From: Modicisalibacter radicis
GTDB lineage: Bacteria > Pseudomonadota > Gammaproteobacteria > Pseudomonadales > Halomonadaceae
Direction: 5' to 3'
DNA: 64,000 nucleotides
Assembly: GCF_900961225.1 (NCBI RefSeq)
Contig: NZ_CAAHFN010000087.1
Coordinates: 62,001-126,000 of the forward strand
The notes below the pieces were generated by a model, which saw only the letters and a list, made by a program, of their open reading frames with translations, searched no databases and was not told the DNA's origin. The position numbers and the translations under genes are program-made. Below, piece by piece: positions 53,910 to 63,728 of the stretch (the first letter of the stretch is position 1; every line of letters begins with the position of its first letter).

Positions 53910-55769
53910 ATGTCGTTGTTGCCACTGACGTTTTTGCTGCCGCTGGTCGGCACTCTGATCCTGGCGCTGTCGCGGGGCACGCTCAACGCGCGCGCCAGTG
54001 CGGTGGTCGGCGTGGCCAGCGTCGGGCTGGCGGCCCTGGTCACCGCCTGGGTCGGCTGGACCTTCCGGGCCGACGGCGGTACCGGTGTCGACATGACGCT
54101 GTGGACCTGGCTGTCGGTGGGCGATTTCCAGCCGGCCATCGGGTTGCGCCTCGACGGCCTGTCGCTGACCATGCTGTCGATCATCACCGGCGTCGGCTTC
54201 CTGATCCACCTGTTCGCCGCCTGGTACATGCGTGGCGAGAGCGGCGTGACCCGCTTCTACGCCTACATGAACCTGTTCGTGTTCAGCATGATCCTGCTGG
54301 TGCTCGGCGACAACGTCCTGCTGCTGTACCTGGGCTGGGAGGGGGTCGGCCTGTGCAGCTACCTGCTGATCGGCTATTACTATCAGACCTCGGCCAACGG
54401 CTGGGCGGCCTTCAAGGCGTTCATCGTCACCCGGCTGGGTGACGTGTTCCTGGCCATCGGGTTGTTTCTGCTGTTCCGCGCGCTGGGCACGCTCAACATT
54501 GCCGAGATCCTCGCGCGCGCGCCCGAGGTGTGGAACGAGGGCTCCCTCGAGGTCCAGCTGGCGGCGTTGCTGATCCTCGGCGGGGCGCTGGGCAAGTCGG
54601 CCCAGCTGCCGCTGCACACCTGGCTGGCCGATGCCATGGCCGGCCCCACGCCGGTGTCGGCGCTGATTCACGCGGCGACCATGGTCACCGCGGGCGTCTA
54701 CCTGATCGCCCGGATGCACGGGATCTTCGAGCTGGCGCCGACGGTGCTCTACCTGGTGGGGCTGATCGGCGCGCTGACGCTGCTGATGGCCGGCTTCGCG
54801 GCGCTGGCGCAGACCGACATCAAGCGGGTACTGGCCTATTCGACGATGAGCCAGATCGGCTACATGTTTCTGGCGCTGGGGGTGGGGGCCTACGACGCGG
54901 CGATCTTCCACCTGATGACCCACGCCTTCTTCAAGGCGCTGCTGTTCCTCTCCGCCGGGGCGGTGATCGTCAGTTGCCACCACGAACAGGACATGCGCCG
55001 GCTGGGCGGGCTGTGGCGTCGTCTGCCGCTGGCGTATGCCGGTTTCGTGGTCGGCGGGGCGGCCCTGGCGGCACTGCCGCTGGTCACCGCCGGTTTCTAC
55101 AGCAAGGACGAGATTCTCTGGGAGGCCTGGGCCGCCGGCAACGGCGGGTTGATGCTCGCCGGCCTGGTCGGCGCCTTCCTGACCTCGCTGTACACCCTGC
55201 GGCTGATCATCGGCACCTTCCATGGCGAAATGAAAAGCGACAACGCCCGTCACGCCGAGCCCGGCCGCGGGCTGGTGCATGGCCTGCCACTGGTGGTGCT
55301 GGCGCTCCTGTCGACCTTCATCGGCGCGGGGATCCACCCGCCGCTGGAGGGCGTGCTGCCGTCGGGTCCCGGTGCCGATGCGCACGGTGTCGGCCACACC
55401 GTGCTGGGGATCTTCGCCGCGGCGGCCTCGCTGGGTGGCCTGGGGCTGGCCGCCTGGCTGTTCCTCAAGCGGCGGCGCTGGCTCGCCGAGCGCGTCGCCG
55501 GTGGCTGGGAGGCGCGATTGTGGCGGCTCTGGAATCAGGCCTGGGGCTTCGACATCGCCTACGATCGGCTGCTGGTGCGCCCCTATCGCGGCCTGGTACA
55601 TGTGCTGCGCAACGACATCATCGACCGTCTCGTGCTGGTGGCGGGGTGGATGGCCTGGCTGTCGCACCGCGGCCTGAGCTACACCCAGTCGGGCAAGCTG
55701 CGGCTGTATGCCACCAGCATGGCACTGGGGGTCACGGTGATCCTGCTGGTGCTGGTACTGGGCGGCTGA
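53910..55769 (+). CDS. nuoL: NADH-quinone oxidoreductase subunit L
   Basis: The 619-residue distal antiporter-like pump subunit. It has LGWEGVGLCSYLLIGYYYQ, LGKSAQLPLHTWLADAMAGPTPVSALIHAATMVTAGVYLIARMH and the C-terminal lateral helix region. It lies 11 bases after nuoK. Confidence 0.97.
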   Translation: MSLLPLTFLLPLVGTLILALSRGTLNARASAVVGVASVGLAALVTAWVGWTFRADGGTGVDMTLWTWLSVGDFQPAIGLRLDGLSLTMLSIITGVGFLIHLFAAWYMRGESGVTRFYAYMNLFVFSMILLVLGDNVLLLYLGWEGVGLCSYLLIGYYYQTSANGWAAFKAFIVTRLGDVFLAIGLFLLFRALGTLNIAEILARAPEVWNEGSLEVQLAALLILGGALGKSAQLPLHTWLADAMAGPTPVSALIHAATMVTAGVYLIARMHGIFELAPTVLYLVGLIGALTLLMAGFAALAQTDIKRVLAYSTMSQIGYMFLALGVGAYDAAIFHLMTHAFFKALLFLSAGAVIVSCHHEQDMRRLGGLWRRLPLAYAGFVVGGAALAALPLVTAGFYSKDEILWEAWAAGNGGLMLAGLVGAFLTSLYTLRLIIGTFHGEMKSDNARHAEPGRGLVHGLPLVVLALLSTFIGAGIHPPLEGVLPSGPGADAHGVGHTVLGIFAAAASLGGLGLAAWLFLKRRRWLAERVAGGWEARLWRLWNQAWGFDIAYDRLLVRPYRGLVHVLRNDIIDRLVLVAGWMAWLSHRGLSYTQSGKLRLYATSMALGVTVILLVLVLGG

Positions 55770-55862
55770 ACGACGTGACCGGCACACTATGACTCGGACT
55801 TGCATAAGGAGAGGCGGGGGGATGCCACCAATGTATCGACAACCACAGGGAACGCACCGCTT

Positions 55863-57407
55863 ATGACGCTGCTCTGGCTGATCCTGATTCCCTTCGTCGG
55901 CGGCCTGCTGTGCTGGCAGGGCGAGCGCTTCGGCGATCAGGCGCCGCGCTGGATCGCGCTGGCGACGATGCTGATCGAGCTGTTGATCACGCTGGGGCTG
56001 TGGTTCCACGGCGATTACCACTTGCCGCAGATGGGTACCGCCAGCGAGGCGACCCGCTGGTCCATGGAGTGGCAGGTGGCGTGGATCCCGCGCTTCGGCA
56101 TCGATGTCCACCTGGCGCTGGACGGCCTGTCGCTGGTGCTGATCGCGCTGACCGGCTTTCTGGGCATGCTGGCGGTGCTCTGCTCCTGGAACGAGATCGT
56201 GCGCCGGGTCGGCTTCTTTCATCTCAACCTGCTGTGGATACTCGGCGGCGTGGTCGGTGTTTTCCTGGCGATCGACCTGTTCCTGTTCTTCTTCTTCTGG
56301 GAAATGATGCTGGTGCCGATGTACTTCCTGATCGCGCTGTGGGGGCACAGCGGCTCGGAAGGGCGGACCCGCATCCGCGCGGCGACCAAGTTCTTCATCT
56401 ATACCCAGGCCAGCGGCCTGTTGATGCTGGTATCGATCCTGGGGCTGGTGTTCGCTCACCACGCCAACACCGGCGAGTACTCGTTCGCGTATGCCACGTT
56501 GCTGGAGACGCCGTTGTCGGAGGGCACGGCGATGCTGCTGATGCTCGGCTTCTTCGTCGCCTTCGCGGTCAAGCTTCCGGTGGTGCCGCTGCACGGCTGG
56601 CTGCCCGATGCCCATGCCCAGGCGCCGACCGCGGGTAGCGTCGATCTCGCCGGGATCCTGCTCAAGACCGCCGCCTACGGCATGCTGCGCTTCGCCCTGC
56701 CGCTTTTCCCCGAGGCATCCCAGGCATTCGCCCCGGTGGCCATGACGCTGGGCCTGGTGGGCATCTTCTACGGGGCGTTGCTGGCCTGCGGGCAGCAGGA
56801 CGTCAAGCGGCTGATCGCCTACACCAGTATCTCGCACATGGGCTTCGTGCTGATCGGCATCTACGCAGGCACCGAACTCGCCCTGCAGGGGGTGGTGATG
56901 CTGATGGTCGCCCACGCCTTCTCGGCGGCCGGACTTTTCATCCTCAGCGGTCAGCTCTACGAGCGGCTGCATACCCGCGACATGCGCGAGATGGGCGGTC
57001 TCTGGGGGCGCATGGGTAGCCTGCCGGGGTTCTCGCTGTGTTTCGTCGCCGCCTCGCTGGGCATGCCCGGCACCGCCAATTTCCTCGGCGAGTTCATGGT
57101 CCTGTTCGGCAGCTTCCCGGCGGCCCCCTGGACGGTGGTCATCGCCAGCGGCGGGCTGGTGCTGGCGGCCGTCTATTCGCTGCTGCTGATGCAGCGGGTC
57201 CACTTCGGTCCCGCCAAGGGCGAGGGGCGCTTTGCCGACCTCGACGGCCGCGAATACCTGATGATGCTGTCGATCCTCGCCCTGGTACTGCTGTTCGGGC
57301 TCTACCCGCAGCCGCTGCTTGATACCACCGGCGCGGCGATGCTCGAGGTGCAGCAACTGTTCGGGGCCGTTGCACAGTCGTCCACTCTGATGACGGGGGC
57401 TCCATGA
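55863..57407 (+). CDS. nuoM: NADH-quinone oxidoreductase subunit M
   Basis: A 514-residue antiporter-like subunit. The start at 55863 (MTLLWLILIPFVGGLLCW) aligns with the E. coli N-terminus; a TTG 63 bases earlier would add non-conserved residues. The ribosome site is weak. It has FFFFWEMMLVPMYFLIALWG and FAVKLPVVPLHGWLPDAHAQAPTAGSVDLAGILLKTAAYGMLR. It overlaps nuoN as ATGA. Confidence 0.96.
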   Translation: MTLLWLILIPFVGGLLCWQGERFGDQAPRWIALATMLIELLITLGLWFHGDYHLPQMGTASEATRWSMEWQVAWIPRFGIDVHLALDGLSLVLIALTGFLGMLAVLCSWNEIVRRVGFFHLNLLWILGGVVGVFLAIDLFLFFFFWEMMLVPMYFLIALWGHSGSEGRTRIRAATKFFIYTQASGLLMLVSILGLVFAHHANTGEYSFAYATLLETPLSEGTAMLLMLGFFVAFAVKLPVVPLHGWLPDAHAQAPTAGSVDLAGILLKTAAYGMLRFALPLFPEASQAFAPVAMTLGLVGIFYGALLACGQQDVKRLIAYTSISHMGFVLIGIYAGTELALQGVVMLMVAHAFSAAGLFILSGQLYERLHTRDMREMGGLWGRMGSLPGFSLCFVAASLGMPGTANFLGEFMVLFGSFPAAPWTVVIASGGLVLAAVYSLLLMQRVHFGPAKGEGRFADLDGREYLMMLSILALVLLFGLYPQPLLDTTGAAMLEVQQLFGAVAQSSTLMTGAP

Positions 57408-58861
57408 CCTTGACCGCGACGCACCTGCTGGCGTTGACGCCGCTGATCCTGGTCTGTGCCACGGCCATCGTGGTGATGCTGGGGATCGCCTGGCGCCGCC
57501 ATCATACCGGCATCGCCGTGGCCACGGCGGTGGGGCTCAATCTGGCGCTGGTCTCGCTGATCGGCGTGTGGTTCATGGCGCCGCTGGCCACGCCGATGCT
57601 GGCCGTCGATGGCCTGTCGATCTTCGCCGCGGTACTGATCCTGGTCGCGGCCCTGGCCTGCGCCACGCTGGGTCATGCCTATCTCGAGCACTACCGGGGG
57701 CCGCGCGAGGAGTTCTACCTGCTGCTGCTGTGCGCCACGGCGGGCGGCCTGGTACTGGCCGCCAGCACCCACCTGGCGACGCTGTTCTTCGGTCTCGAGC
57801 TGTTGTCGATGCCGCTGTATGGGATGCTCGCCTACACCTACCATGAGCGGCGTTCGCTCGAGGCCGGCATCAAGTATCTGGTGCTGTCCGCGGCGGCCAC
57901 CGCCATCCTGCTGTTCGGCATGGCGCTGCTCTACGCCGAAACCGGCCGTCTCGATTTCGCCGGCCTGGCCGCACAGCTGAGCGGCGGACCCGGCGCCTGG
58001 GGCTTGGCGGGGGCCGCGCTGATGCTGATGGGGATGGGCTTCAAGCTGTCGATCGTGCCGTTTCACCTGTGGACGCCGGACGTCTACGAGGGCGGCCCGG
58101 GCCCAGCCTCGACCTTTCTCGCCTCGGCCAGCAAGGTCGCGGTGTTCGTGGTGCTGCTGCGCCTGGTCATGGCGGCCCCGGCCTTCCAGGATGCCTGGCT
58201 GCATGGCGTGCTGGCGGTATTGGCGGTCCTCACCATGCTGGTCGGCAACCTGCTGGCGCTGACCCAGTCCAACCTCAAGCGGCTGCTGGGCTACTCGTCG
58301 ATCGCCCACTTCGGTTACCTGCTGACGGCACTGGTCATCGGCGAGGGGCTCTCGGTCGAGGCGACCGGGGTCTACCTGGTGGTCTACATGCTGACCACGC
58401 TGGGCGCGTTCGGCGTGGTGACGCTGATCTCCTCCCCCTATCGTGGCGAGGATGCGGCGGCGCTGCACCATTATCGCGGGCTGTTCTGGCGTCGCCCCTA
58501 CCTGACCGCGGTGCTCACCGTGACCATGCTTTCACTGGCCGGCATCCCCTTCACCGCCGGCTTCATCGGCAAGTTCTACATCATCGCGCTGGGCGTCGAG
58601 GCCGGGCGCTGGTGGCTGGTCGGCGCGGTGATCGTGGGCAGTGCCATCGGGCTCTACTATTACCTGCGCGTGATGGTCACGCTCTACCTGGCCGAAGCGG
58701 GCATGCAGAAGCGCGATGCCCCCGAGGACTGGGGCGTGCGCGCCGGTGGCGTGGTGGTGCTGGGCGTGGCGCTGCTGATCATCCTGCTGGGGATCTACCC
58801 CACGCCGATGATCGAGTGGGTAAGGATCATGGGCGGGGCCATGCTCGAGACGGCGGGTTGA
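57404..58861 (+). CDS. nuoN: NADH-quinone oxidoreductase subunit N
   Basis: A 485-residue antiporter-like subunit. It has FFGLELLSMPLYGMLAY, GMGFKLSIVPFHLWTPDVYEGGPGPASTFLASASKVAVFVVLLRL and LSLAGIPFTAGFIGKFYII. It is the last gene of the operon. Confidence 0.96.
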   Translation: MTLTATHLLALTPLILVCATAIVVMLGIAWRRHHTGIAVATAVGLNLALVSLIGVWFMAPLATPMLAVDGLSIFAAVLILVAALACATLGHAYLEHYRGPREEFYLLLLCATAGGLVLAASTHLATLFFGLELLSMPLYGMLAYTYHERRSLEAGIKYLVLSAAATAILLFGMALLYAETGRLDFAGLAAQLSGGPGAWGLAGAALMLMGMGFKLSIVPFHLWTPDVYEGGPGPASTFLASASKVAVFVVLLRLVMAAPAFQDAWLHGVLAVLAVLTMLVGNLLALTQSNLKRLLGYSSIAHFGYLLTALVIGEGLSVEATGVYLVVYMLTTLGAFGVVTLISSPYRGEDAAALHHYRGLFWRRPYLTAVLTVTMLSLAGIPFTAGFIGKFYIIALGVEAGRWWLVGAVIVGSAIGLYYYLRVMVTLYLAEAGMQKRDAPEDWGVRAGGVVVLGVALLIILLGIYPTPMIEWVRIMGGAMLETAG

Positions 58862-58909
58862 CGTTCGGTCCTCCGCGAGCGATAAGCCCGGTGCAATCAC
58901 CGGCACAAT

Positions 58910-58937
58910 AAAAAGCCCCGCGCCGATGGCGCGGGGC
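58910..58937. terminator. Terminator between nuoN and the second TRAP operon
   Basis: A 10-bp perfect stem, GCCCCGCGCC / GGCGCGGGGC (58915-58924, 58928-58937), with a 3-base loop. On the minus strand it is followed by TTTTTATT, so it ends dctP (58974-60074); it may also stop nuo transcripts. Confidence 0.88.
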
Positions 58938-58973
58938 ATGACTACTTATCCCATCTTATCCCATCGAGCCTGT

Positions 58974-60074
58974 TCACTCGGTGGTGGTGTCGCCCTCGGG
59001 ATTACGGGCGTTGTAGAAGGCCTGCTCTGAAATCGCGTGGTAGCTCTCCACCTTGTCCTGGAAGGCGCGATAGGAGTCGTAGATCTTCCTGGCCATGGGG
59101 TCGGAGGCGGCGAGTTCGCTGACCACGTCCTCGGAGAGTGCCTGGGCTTCGGCGAGCACGTCGTCGGGGAAGCGCTTGAGCTGGACGTCATGCTCGTTGA
59201 TCAGCGTCTGCAGGGCGTCGTTGTTGCGCGCGGTGTACTCGTCGAGCACCGACTGGTTGACGTCGGCCACCGCGGTGCGCAGGATCGCCTGCAGGTCGTC
59301 CGGCAGTGACGCCATGGCTTCATCGTTGACGATCGCCTCGAACATCACGGTCGGCTCGTGCCAGCCGGGGTAGTAGTAGTAATCGGCGGCCTGGTAGAGA
59401 CCGAAGGCCAGGTCGTTGTAGGGGCCGATCCATTCGGTGGCGTCGATCGCCCCGGACTGCAGCGAGGTGAAGATCTCGCCGCCCGGCATGTTGACGATCG
59501 CCACGCCCATGCGATCCATCACTTCGCCGCCAAGCCCCGGCATGCGCATCTTCAGACCATCGAGATCGGCGACCGAGTTGATCTCCTTGTTGTACCAGCC
59601 GCCCATCTGCACACCCGAGGCGCCGGCGACCATGACCTCGACGCCGAACTGGTCGTACAGCTCGTTCCACAGCTCCATGCCGCCGCCATACTGCAGCCAG
59701 GCGTTCATCTCCTGGGCGTTCATGCCGAACGGCACGGCGGCGAAGAACTGGGCGGCCGGCGCCTTGCCCTTCCAGTAGTAGGATGCGGAGTGGCCCATCT
59801 CGGCGGTACCCTCGGCAACCGCGTCGAAGACCTCGAAGCCGGGAACCAGCTGGCCGGCACCGTAGACCTCGATGGTCAGCCGGCCGTCGGACATCTTGTC
59901 GACCAGCTCGGCGAGGCGCTCGGGCCCCTGGCCGACCCCGGGAAAGTTCTTCGGCCACGAGGTGACCATCTTCCACTCGAAAGTCTCTTGCGCCTGGGCC
60001 GTCGCGGCCAGGGTCATCAGCCCGGCCGCGCCGGTTGCCATCGCGACTGCTGAAGCCAACCTCTTGATTTGCAT
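58974..60074 (-). CDS. TRAP transporter substrate-binding protein, TakP-like
   Basis: A 366-residue periplasmic binding protein of the TRAP family nearer to TakP/alpha-keto-acid binders than to the DctP proteins in this window. A signal peptide ends ATAQA (about residue 28), followed by FEWKMVTSWPKNFPGVGQGPERLAELV. Characteristic are GVQMGGWYNKEINSVADLDGLKMRMPGLGGEVM and DATEWIGPYNDLAFGLYQAADYYYYPGWHEP. It probably takes up 2-oxo acids or related carboxylates. It is last in a Q-M-P ordered operon. Confidence 0.9.
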   Translation of the reverse strand: MQIKRLASAVAMATGAAGLMTLAATAQAQETFEWKMVTSWPKNFPGVGQGPERLAELVDKMSDGRLTIEVYGAGQLVPGFEVFDAVAEGTAEMGHSASYYWKGKAPAAQFFAAVPFGMNAQEMNAWLQYGGGMELWNELYDQFGVEVMVAGASGVQMGGWYNKEINSVADLDGLKMRMPGLGGEVMDRMGVAIVNMPGGEIFTSLQSGAIDATEWIGPYNDLAFGLYQAADYYYYPGWHEPTVMFEAIVNDEAMASLPDDLQAILRTAVADVNQSVLDEYTARNNDALQTLINEHDVQLKRFPDDVLAEAQALSEDVVSELAASDPMARKIYDSYRAFQDKVESYHAISEQAFYNARNPEGDTTTE

Positions 60075-60129
60075 GGTGCGTTCCCCTTTGTTGTGTCGTA
60101 CGCGCCTGGCTGACGCGCTGCTTGGTAGT

Positions 60130-60150
60130 GGGCGGGTCGTTGCCCCGCCC
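60130..60150. other. Intercistronic hairpin between TRAP M and P genes
   Basis: GGGCGGG (60130-60136) and CCCGCCC (60144-60150) form a stem in the 122-base gap between the large permease and the binding protein genes. Lacking a T-run, it may protect the dctP part of the mRNA and raise binding-protein levels over the permeases. Confidence 0.5.
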
Positions 60151-60196
60151 TCCTTACACCTTGAAAACGGCTACACCCTGGAAAACCTCGCTCGGG

Positions 60197-61603
60197 CTAT
60201 TTGAACTGGGCCGGCAACCAGGTCGCCAGCTCGGGCACGAAGGCCAGCGCCACCAGCATGCAGAGCTGCAGCACGATGAACGGGATCACGCCGCGGTAGA
60301 TCGCCGTGGTGGGCACCGACTCGGGGGCCACGCCGCGCAGGTAGAACAGCGCGAAGCCGAACGGCGGGGTGAGAAACGAAGTCTGCAGGTTGATGGCGAT
60401 CATGATCCCCAGCCAGACCGGGTCGAGGCCCATGGCCAGCAGTACCGGGCCGACGATCGGCACCACCACGAAGGTGATCTCGATGAAGTCGAGGATGAAG
60501 CCGAGCAGGAAGATCACCAGCATGACGATGATCGTTGCGCCGACCACCCCGCCGGGCATGTTGGCGAACAGCTCCTCGACCAGTTCCTCGCCGCCGTAGG
60601 CGCGGAACACCAGCGAGAACAGTGCCGCGCCGATCAGGATCAGGAACACCATGGTGGTGACGTGAGTGGTCGAGCGCACCACATCGCGCAGGGTGGCGAA
60701 GTCCAGCTTGCGATAGGCGAGCGCCAGCATCAGCGCGCCGAAGGCCCCCACCGCCGAGGCTTCGGTGGGGGTGGCGAAGCCGCCGAGGATCGAGCCCAGC
60801 ACGGCGACGATCAGCGCCAGCGGCGGCACCAGGCCCTTGAGCAGCAGGGTGAGCAGGCTGCCCCGGTGATTGAGCTCGGCCATCAGCTCCTGACGGTCGG
60901 CCGGGGGAGCCGACTCCGGCTTGAGCCAGGCGATGAACGCCACGTAGGCGATGTACATCACCACCAGGATCAGCCCGGGGACCAGCGCGCCGACGAACAG
61001 ATCGCCCACCGAGACGGTCTTGGGGCTCCAGATGCCCATCGTCAACTGCGCCTGCTGGTAGGCCGACGAGAGCACGTCGCCGAGCAGCACCAGGGCGATG
61101 GACGGCGGGATGATCTGGCCCAGCGTGCCGGTGGCGCAGATGGTGCCGGTGGCCAGCGACTGGCTGTAGCCGCGCTTGAGCATGGTCGGCAGCGACAGCA
61201 GGCCCATGGTCACCACGGTGGCGCCGACGATCCCGGTGGAAGCGGCCAGCAGCATGCCGACGATGGTCACCGAGATTCCCAGCCCGCCGCGCAGCGAGCC
61301 GAACAGCAGCGCCATGGCGTCGAGCAGGGTCTCGGCGACCTTGGATTTTTCCAGCAGCACGCCCATCAGCACGAACAGCGGCACGGCGAGCAGCGTCTGG
61401 TTGGTCATGGTGCCGTAGAGACGGTTGGGCAGCGCGGACAGGAAGCTGGCGTCGAAATTGGCATCGATGCCCAGCGACTCGAGCCCCATGCCCAGCCCGG
61501 CGAAGGCCAGCGAGGTGCCCGCCAGCGTCAGCGCCACCGGGAAGCCGAGCATCAGCACGGCACAGATCAGTGCGAATAGCACCAGCGGCATGAACTCCAG
61601 CAT
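60197..61603 (-). CDS. TRAP transporter large permease (DctM family)
   Basis: A 468-residue membrane subunit with about thirteen helices. It has LAVPLFVLMGVLLEKSKVAETLLDAMALLFGSLRGGL, GIVGATVVTMGLLSLPTMLKRGYSQSLATGTICATGTLGQIIPPSIALVLLG and the C-terminal NLQTSFLTPPFGFALFYLRGVAP. The insert between halves fits the large variant paired with TakP-type binding proteins. Its ATG overlaps the DctQ stop by one base (TGATG). Confidence 0.95.
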   Translation of the reverse strand: MLEFMPLVLFALICAVLMLGFPVALTLAGTSLAFAGLGMGLESLGIDANFDASFLSALPNRLYGTMTNQTLLAVPLFVLMGVLLEKSKVAETLLDAMALLFGSLRGGLGISVTIVGMLLAASTGIVGATVVTMGLLSLPTMLKRGYSQSLATGTICATGTLGQIIPPSIALVLLGDVLSSAYQQAQLTMGIWSPKTVSVGDLFVGALVPGLILVVMYIAYVAFIAWLKPESAPPADRQELMAELNHRGSLLTLLLKGLVPPLALIVAVLGSILGGFATPTEASAVGAFGALMLALAYRKLDFATLRDVVRSTTHVTTMVFLILIGAALFSLVFRAYGGEELVEELFANMPGGVVGATIIVMLVIFLLGFILDFIEITFVVVPIVGPVLLAMGLDPVWLGIMIAINLQTSFLTPPFGFALFYLRGVAPESVPTTAIYRGVIPFIVLQLCMLVALAFVPELATWLPAQFK

Positions 61604-62160
61604 CAGATCGGCTCCTCGCTGTGATCATGCTCCGTGGCGGGCGGCAGTCGACCGGAAATGATCAGCGCCTTGCGGATGATCTCGGCGATGCCCTGGACGA
61701 TCATCAACACCGCGAAGGCCGGGATCAGCGTCTTGAGCAGGAACACGCCGGGGATGCCGCCGTTGTCCGGCGAGCCTTCGAGGATCGCCCAGGACTTGCC
61801 GACATAGCCCAGGCTGGAGAAAACCACGAAGGCCATGAACGGCAGCAGCAGGAACAGCGTGCCCAGCAGGTCGACCCAGGCCTGGGTGCGCGGCGAGAAG
61901 CCCCGATAGAAGATGTCCACGCGCACGTGGCCGTCGTGCTTGAGGGTGTAGGAGGCGGCCAGCAGGAACAGCACGGCGTGCATGTACATCACCGATTCCT
62001 GCATGGGGATGCTGTTGAAGTTGAAGAGGTAGCGCAGCACTACGACCAGGAACTGGACCAGCATCATTACCAGGACCAGCCAGGCGAGTGCCTTGCCCAG
62101 CCGTTCGGTAAGGGTGTCGATCCAGACCAGAAGCGCCGGTTCGGATGCAGCTCGATTCAT
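61603..62160 (-). CDS. TRAP transporter small permease (DctQ family)
   Basis: A 185-residue four-helix subunit (first helix ALAWLVLVMMLVQFLVVVLRY). It has QESVMYMHAVLFLLAASYTLKHDGHVRVDIFYRGFSPRTQAWVDLLGTL. The start at 62160 begins conserved sequence; GGGATCC lies upstream. It is the first gene of the operon. Confidence 0.92.
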   Translation of the reverse strand: MNRAASEPALLVWIDTLTERLGKALAWLVLVMMLVQFLVVVLRYLFNFNSIPMQESVMYMHAVLFLLAASYTLKHDGHVRVDIFYRGFSPRTQAWVDLLGTLFLLLPFMAFVVFSSLGYVGKSWAILEGSPDNGGIPGVFLLKTLIPAFAVLMIVQGIAEIIRKALIISGRLPPATEHDHSEEPI

Positions 62161-62275
62161 GGATCCCTCGCTATCGTGGCAGCGGTTGCCGTTTTTCTGG
62201 GGGAGTTGTATGCAACGGCCAGGCCACGCCTGAAGTAGCGTCAGAGTGCCGTGTGCCGGCAGGGCCGGCAATGGA

Positions 62276-63091
62276 TCATTGGTCTGACGATCTGGCCAGG
62301 GCGTGCTGGCAGCCAGCGGGGAGGTGAATATCCACGGCGATCGGCAGGTGGTCCGAGTAGAGCTGGTCGAGCACCTGCAGATTGTCCGCCTCCAGCGACG
62401 AGGAAAGCAGGATATGATCCAGCGCCCGGCTTGGCTGCCAGGAAGGATAACTCAACAGGGGGCGCGCCGGCTTTAACGGCAGCGCGGTGCAGAAGCCCGA
62501 ATGGCGGCTGTGCAACTGATCCGGAGTACAGTTGAGATCGCCCATCACCACCACATGCTTGAGCGGCTTGATGATCTCGCCGAGGTAGTCGAACTGGCGG
62601 GACCGCGAGCGATGGCTCAGCGCCAGATGGACGACGAACACGTGGAGCGCGTCGGGGCCCGAGCCGAAACGCGCGTGGATGGCGCCGCGGCCGGGCAGGG
62701 TGCCGGGAAGACGGTGCTCCTCGATACGCTCGGGCACCAGGCGCGACAACAGGCCGTTGCTGTGCTGGGCGACCCGGCCCAGGTTGCGATTGAGCTGCTT
62801 GTAGTGATGGGGCAGCCCGGCCCGCTGGGCCAGGTACTCCACCTGATTGACGTTACCCGAGCGGAAGCTGCCGCCGTCGACTTCCTGCAGGCCGACGATG
62901 TCGAACGCCTTGAGCACCTCGCCCATGGCATCCAGACGGCGCTGGCGCGTCGGATGGGGGAGCAGGTGCTGCCAGCTGCGGGTCAGGTAATGATGGTAGG
63001 CCGAGGTCTGGATGCCGACCTGCAGGTTGAAGGTCATCAGCCGCAGTGTCTCGGCATGGGCCCCGGCCGGTGTGGCGCGCGCGCTGCTCAT
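62276..63091 (-). CDS. Endonuclease/exonuclease/phosphatase family protein
   Basis: A 271-residue protein with the metal-dependent phosphoesterase fold of exonuclease III and sphingomyelinase. It has LRLMTFNLQVG, FDIVGLQEVDGG, VFVVHLALSHRSRSRQFDYL, VVVMGDLNCTPDQL and the final SDHLPIAVDI with the catalytic histidine. Substrate unknown. It starts four bases after dsbA, so the two are co-transcribed. Confidence 0.9.
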   Translation of the reverse strand: MSSARATPAGAHAETLRLMTFNLQVGIQTSAYHHYLTRSWQHLLPHPTRQRRLDAMGEVLKAFDIVGLQEVDGGSFRSGNVNQVEYLAQRAGLPHHYKQLNRNLGRVAQHSNGLLSRLVPERIEEHRLPGTLPGRGAIHARFGSGPDALHVFVVHLALSHRSRSRQFDYLGEIIKPLKHVVVMGDLNCTPDQLHSRHSGFCTALPLKPARPLLSYPSWQPSRALDHILLSSSLEADNLQVLDQLYSDHLPIAVDIHLPAGCQHALARSSDQ

Positions 63092-63095
63092 GGCG

Positions 63096-63728
63096 TCACT
63101 CGCTGCGTTCTTGGCGAACCTTGTCGATCAGCGCACCGGCGATCCGGGGCATGTTTTCCAGGCTGCCGGCGGTACGCGCGGTCACCACATAGTGGCCGTC
63201 GACCACCAGCGCCGGCACGCCCATCAGCTCGTAGGCGCGCATCTTGGCGTGGGCCTGGTTGATCTGGCTCTTCACGCCGAACGAGCTCAACGCTTCCTTG
63301 GCATCCGCCTCGCTGACACCGTAGTCGCTGAAGAAGGCAGCGATGTCGTCGGGGGCGGTCAGGCGCTGGCCCTGTTCGTGGATGGCATCGAAGAAATCGC
63401 CGTGGACCTTGTCGAGGATGCCGAGTTGCTGGGCGGCGTAGAAGGCGCGCGCGTGGGCCGTCCAGGTGTCGCCCATGGTCGCCGGGACGCGTTGGAAGGT
63501 GACGTCGTCGGGTAACTCTTCGACCCAGGCATTGAGCGGCTCTTCCAGCTTGTAGCAGTGCGGGCAGCCGTACCAGAACACTTCGGTGACCTCGATCTGG
63601 CCCTCAGCCACGCTGGTTTCGACCGGGGTATCGAGAACCTTGTAGTCCTCGCCGGCGACCGGCGGTGCGGCCATGACCAATGACGACAGACCCAGGCCGG
63701 CGACCGCGGCGATCCACTGTTTCAACAT
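63096..63728 (-). CDS. dsbA: Thiol:disulfide interchange protein DsbA
   Basis: The periplasmic oxidase that forms disulfide bonds in exported proteins. The 210-residue protein has a signal peptide ending SLVMA (about residue 20), the active site CPHC (55-58 in WYGCPHCYKLEE), a helical insert and the cis-Pro loop GVPALVV. The ribosome site AAAGGAC precedes the ATG. It is followed by the phosphoesterase gene. Confidence 0.96.
   Translation of the reverse strand: MLKQWIAAVAGLGLSSLVMAAPPVAGEDYKVLDTPVETSVAEGQIEVTEVFWYGCPHCYKLEEPLNAWVEELPDDVTFQRVPATMGDTWTAHARAFYAAQQLGILDKVHGDFFDAIHEQGQRLTAPDDIAAFFSDYGVSEADAKEALSSFGVKSQINQAHAKMRAYELMGVPALVVDGHYVVTARTAGSLENMPRIAGALIDKVRQERSE

Noticed and set aside
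53895..57356. Very long minus-strand open frame (over 1,100 codons) opposite nuoL and nuoM
   Set aside because: It is the antisense shadow of two unmistakable nuo genes in GC-rich DNA; its translation is low-complexity His/Gln/Arg-rich with no domain.
58888..58903. Small hairpin CCGGTG/CACCGG after nuoN as a terminator
   Set aside because: No T-run follows it; the stem at 58915-58937 is much stronger.
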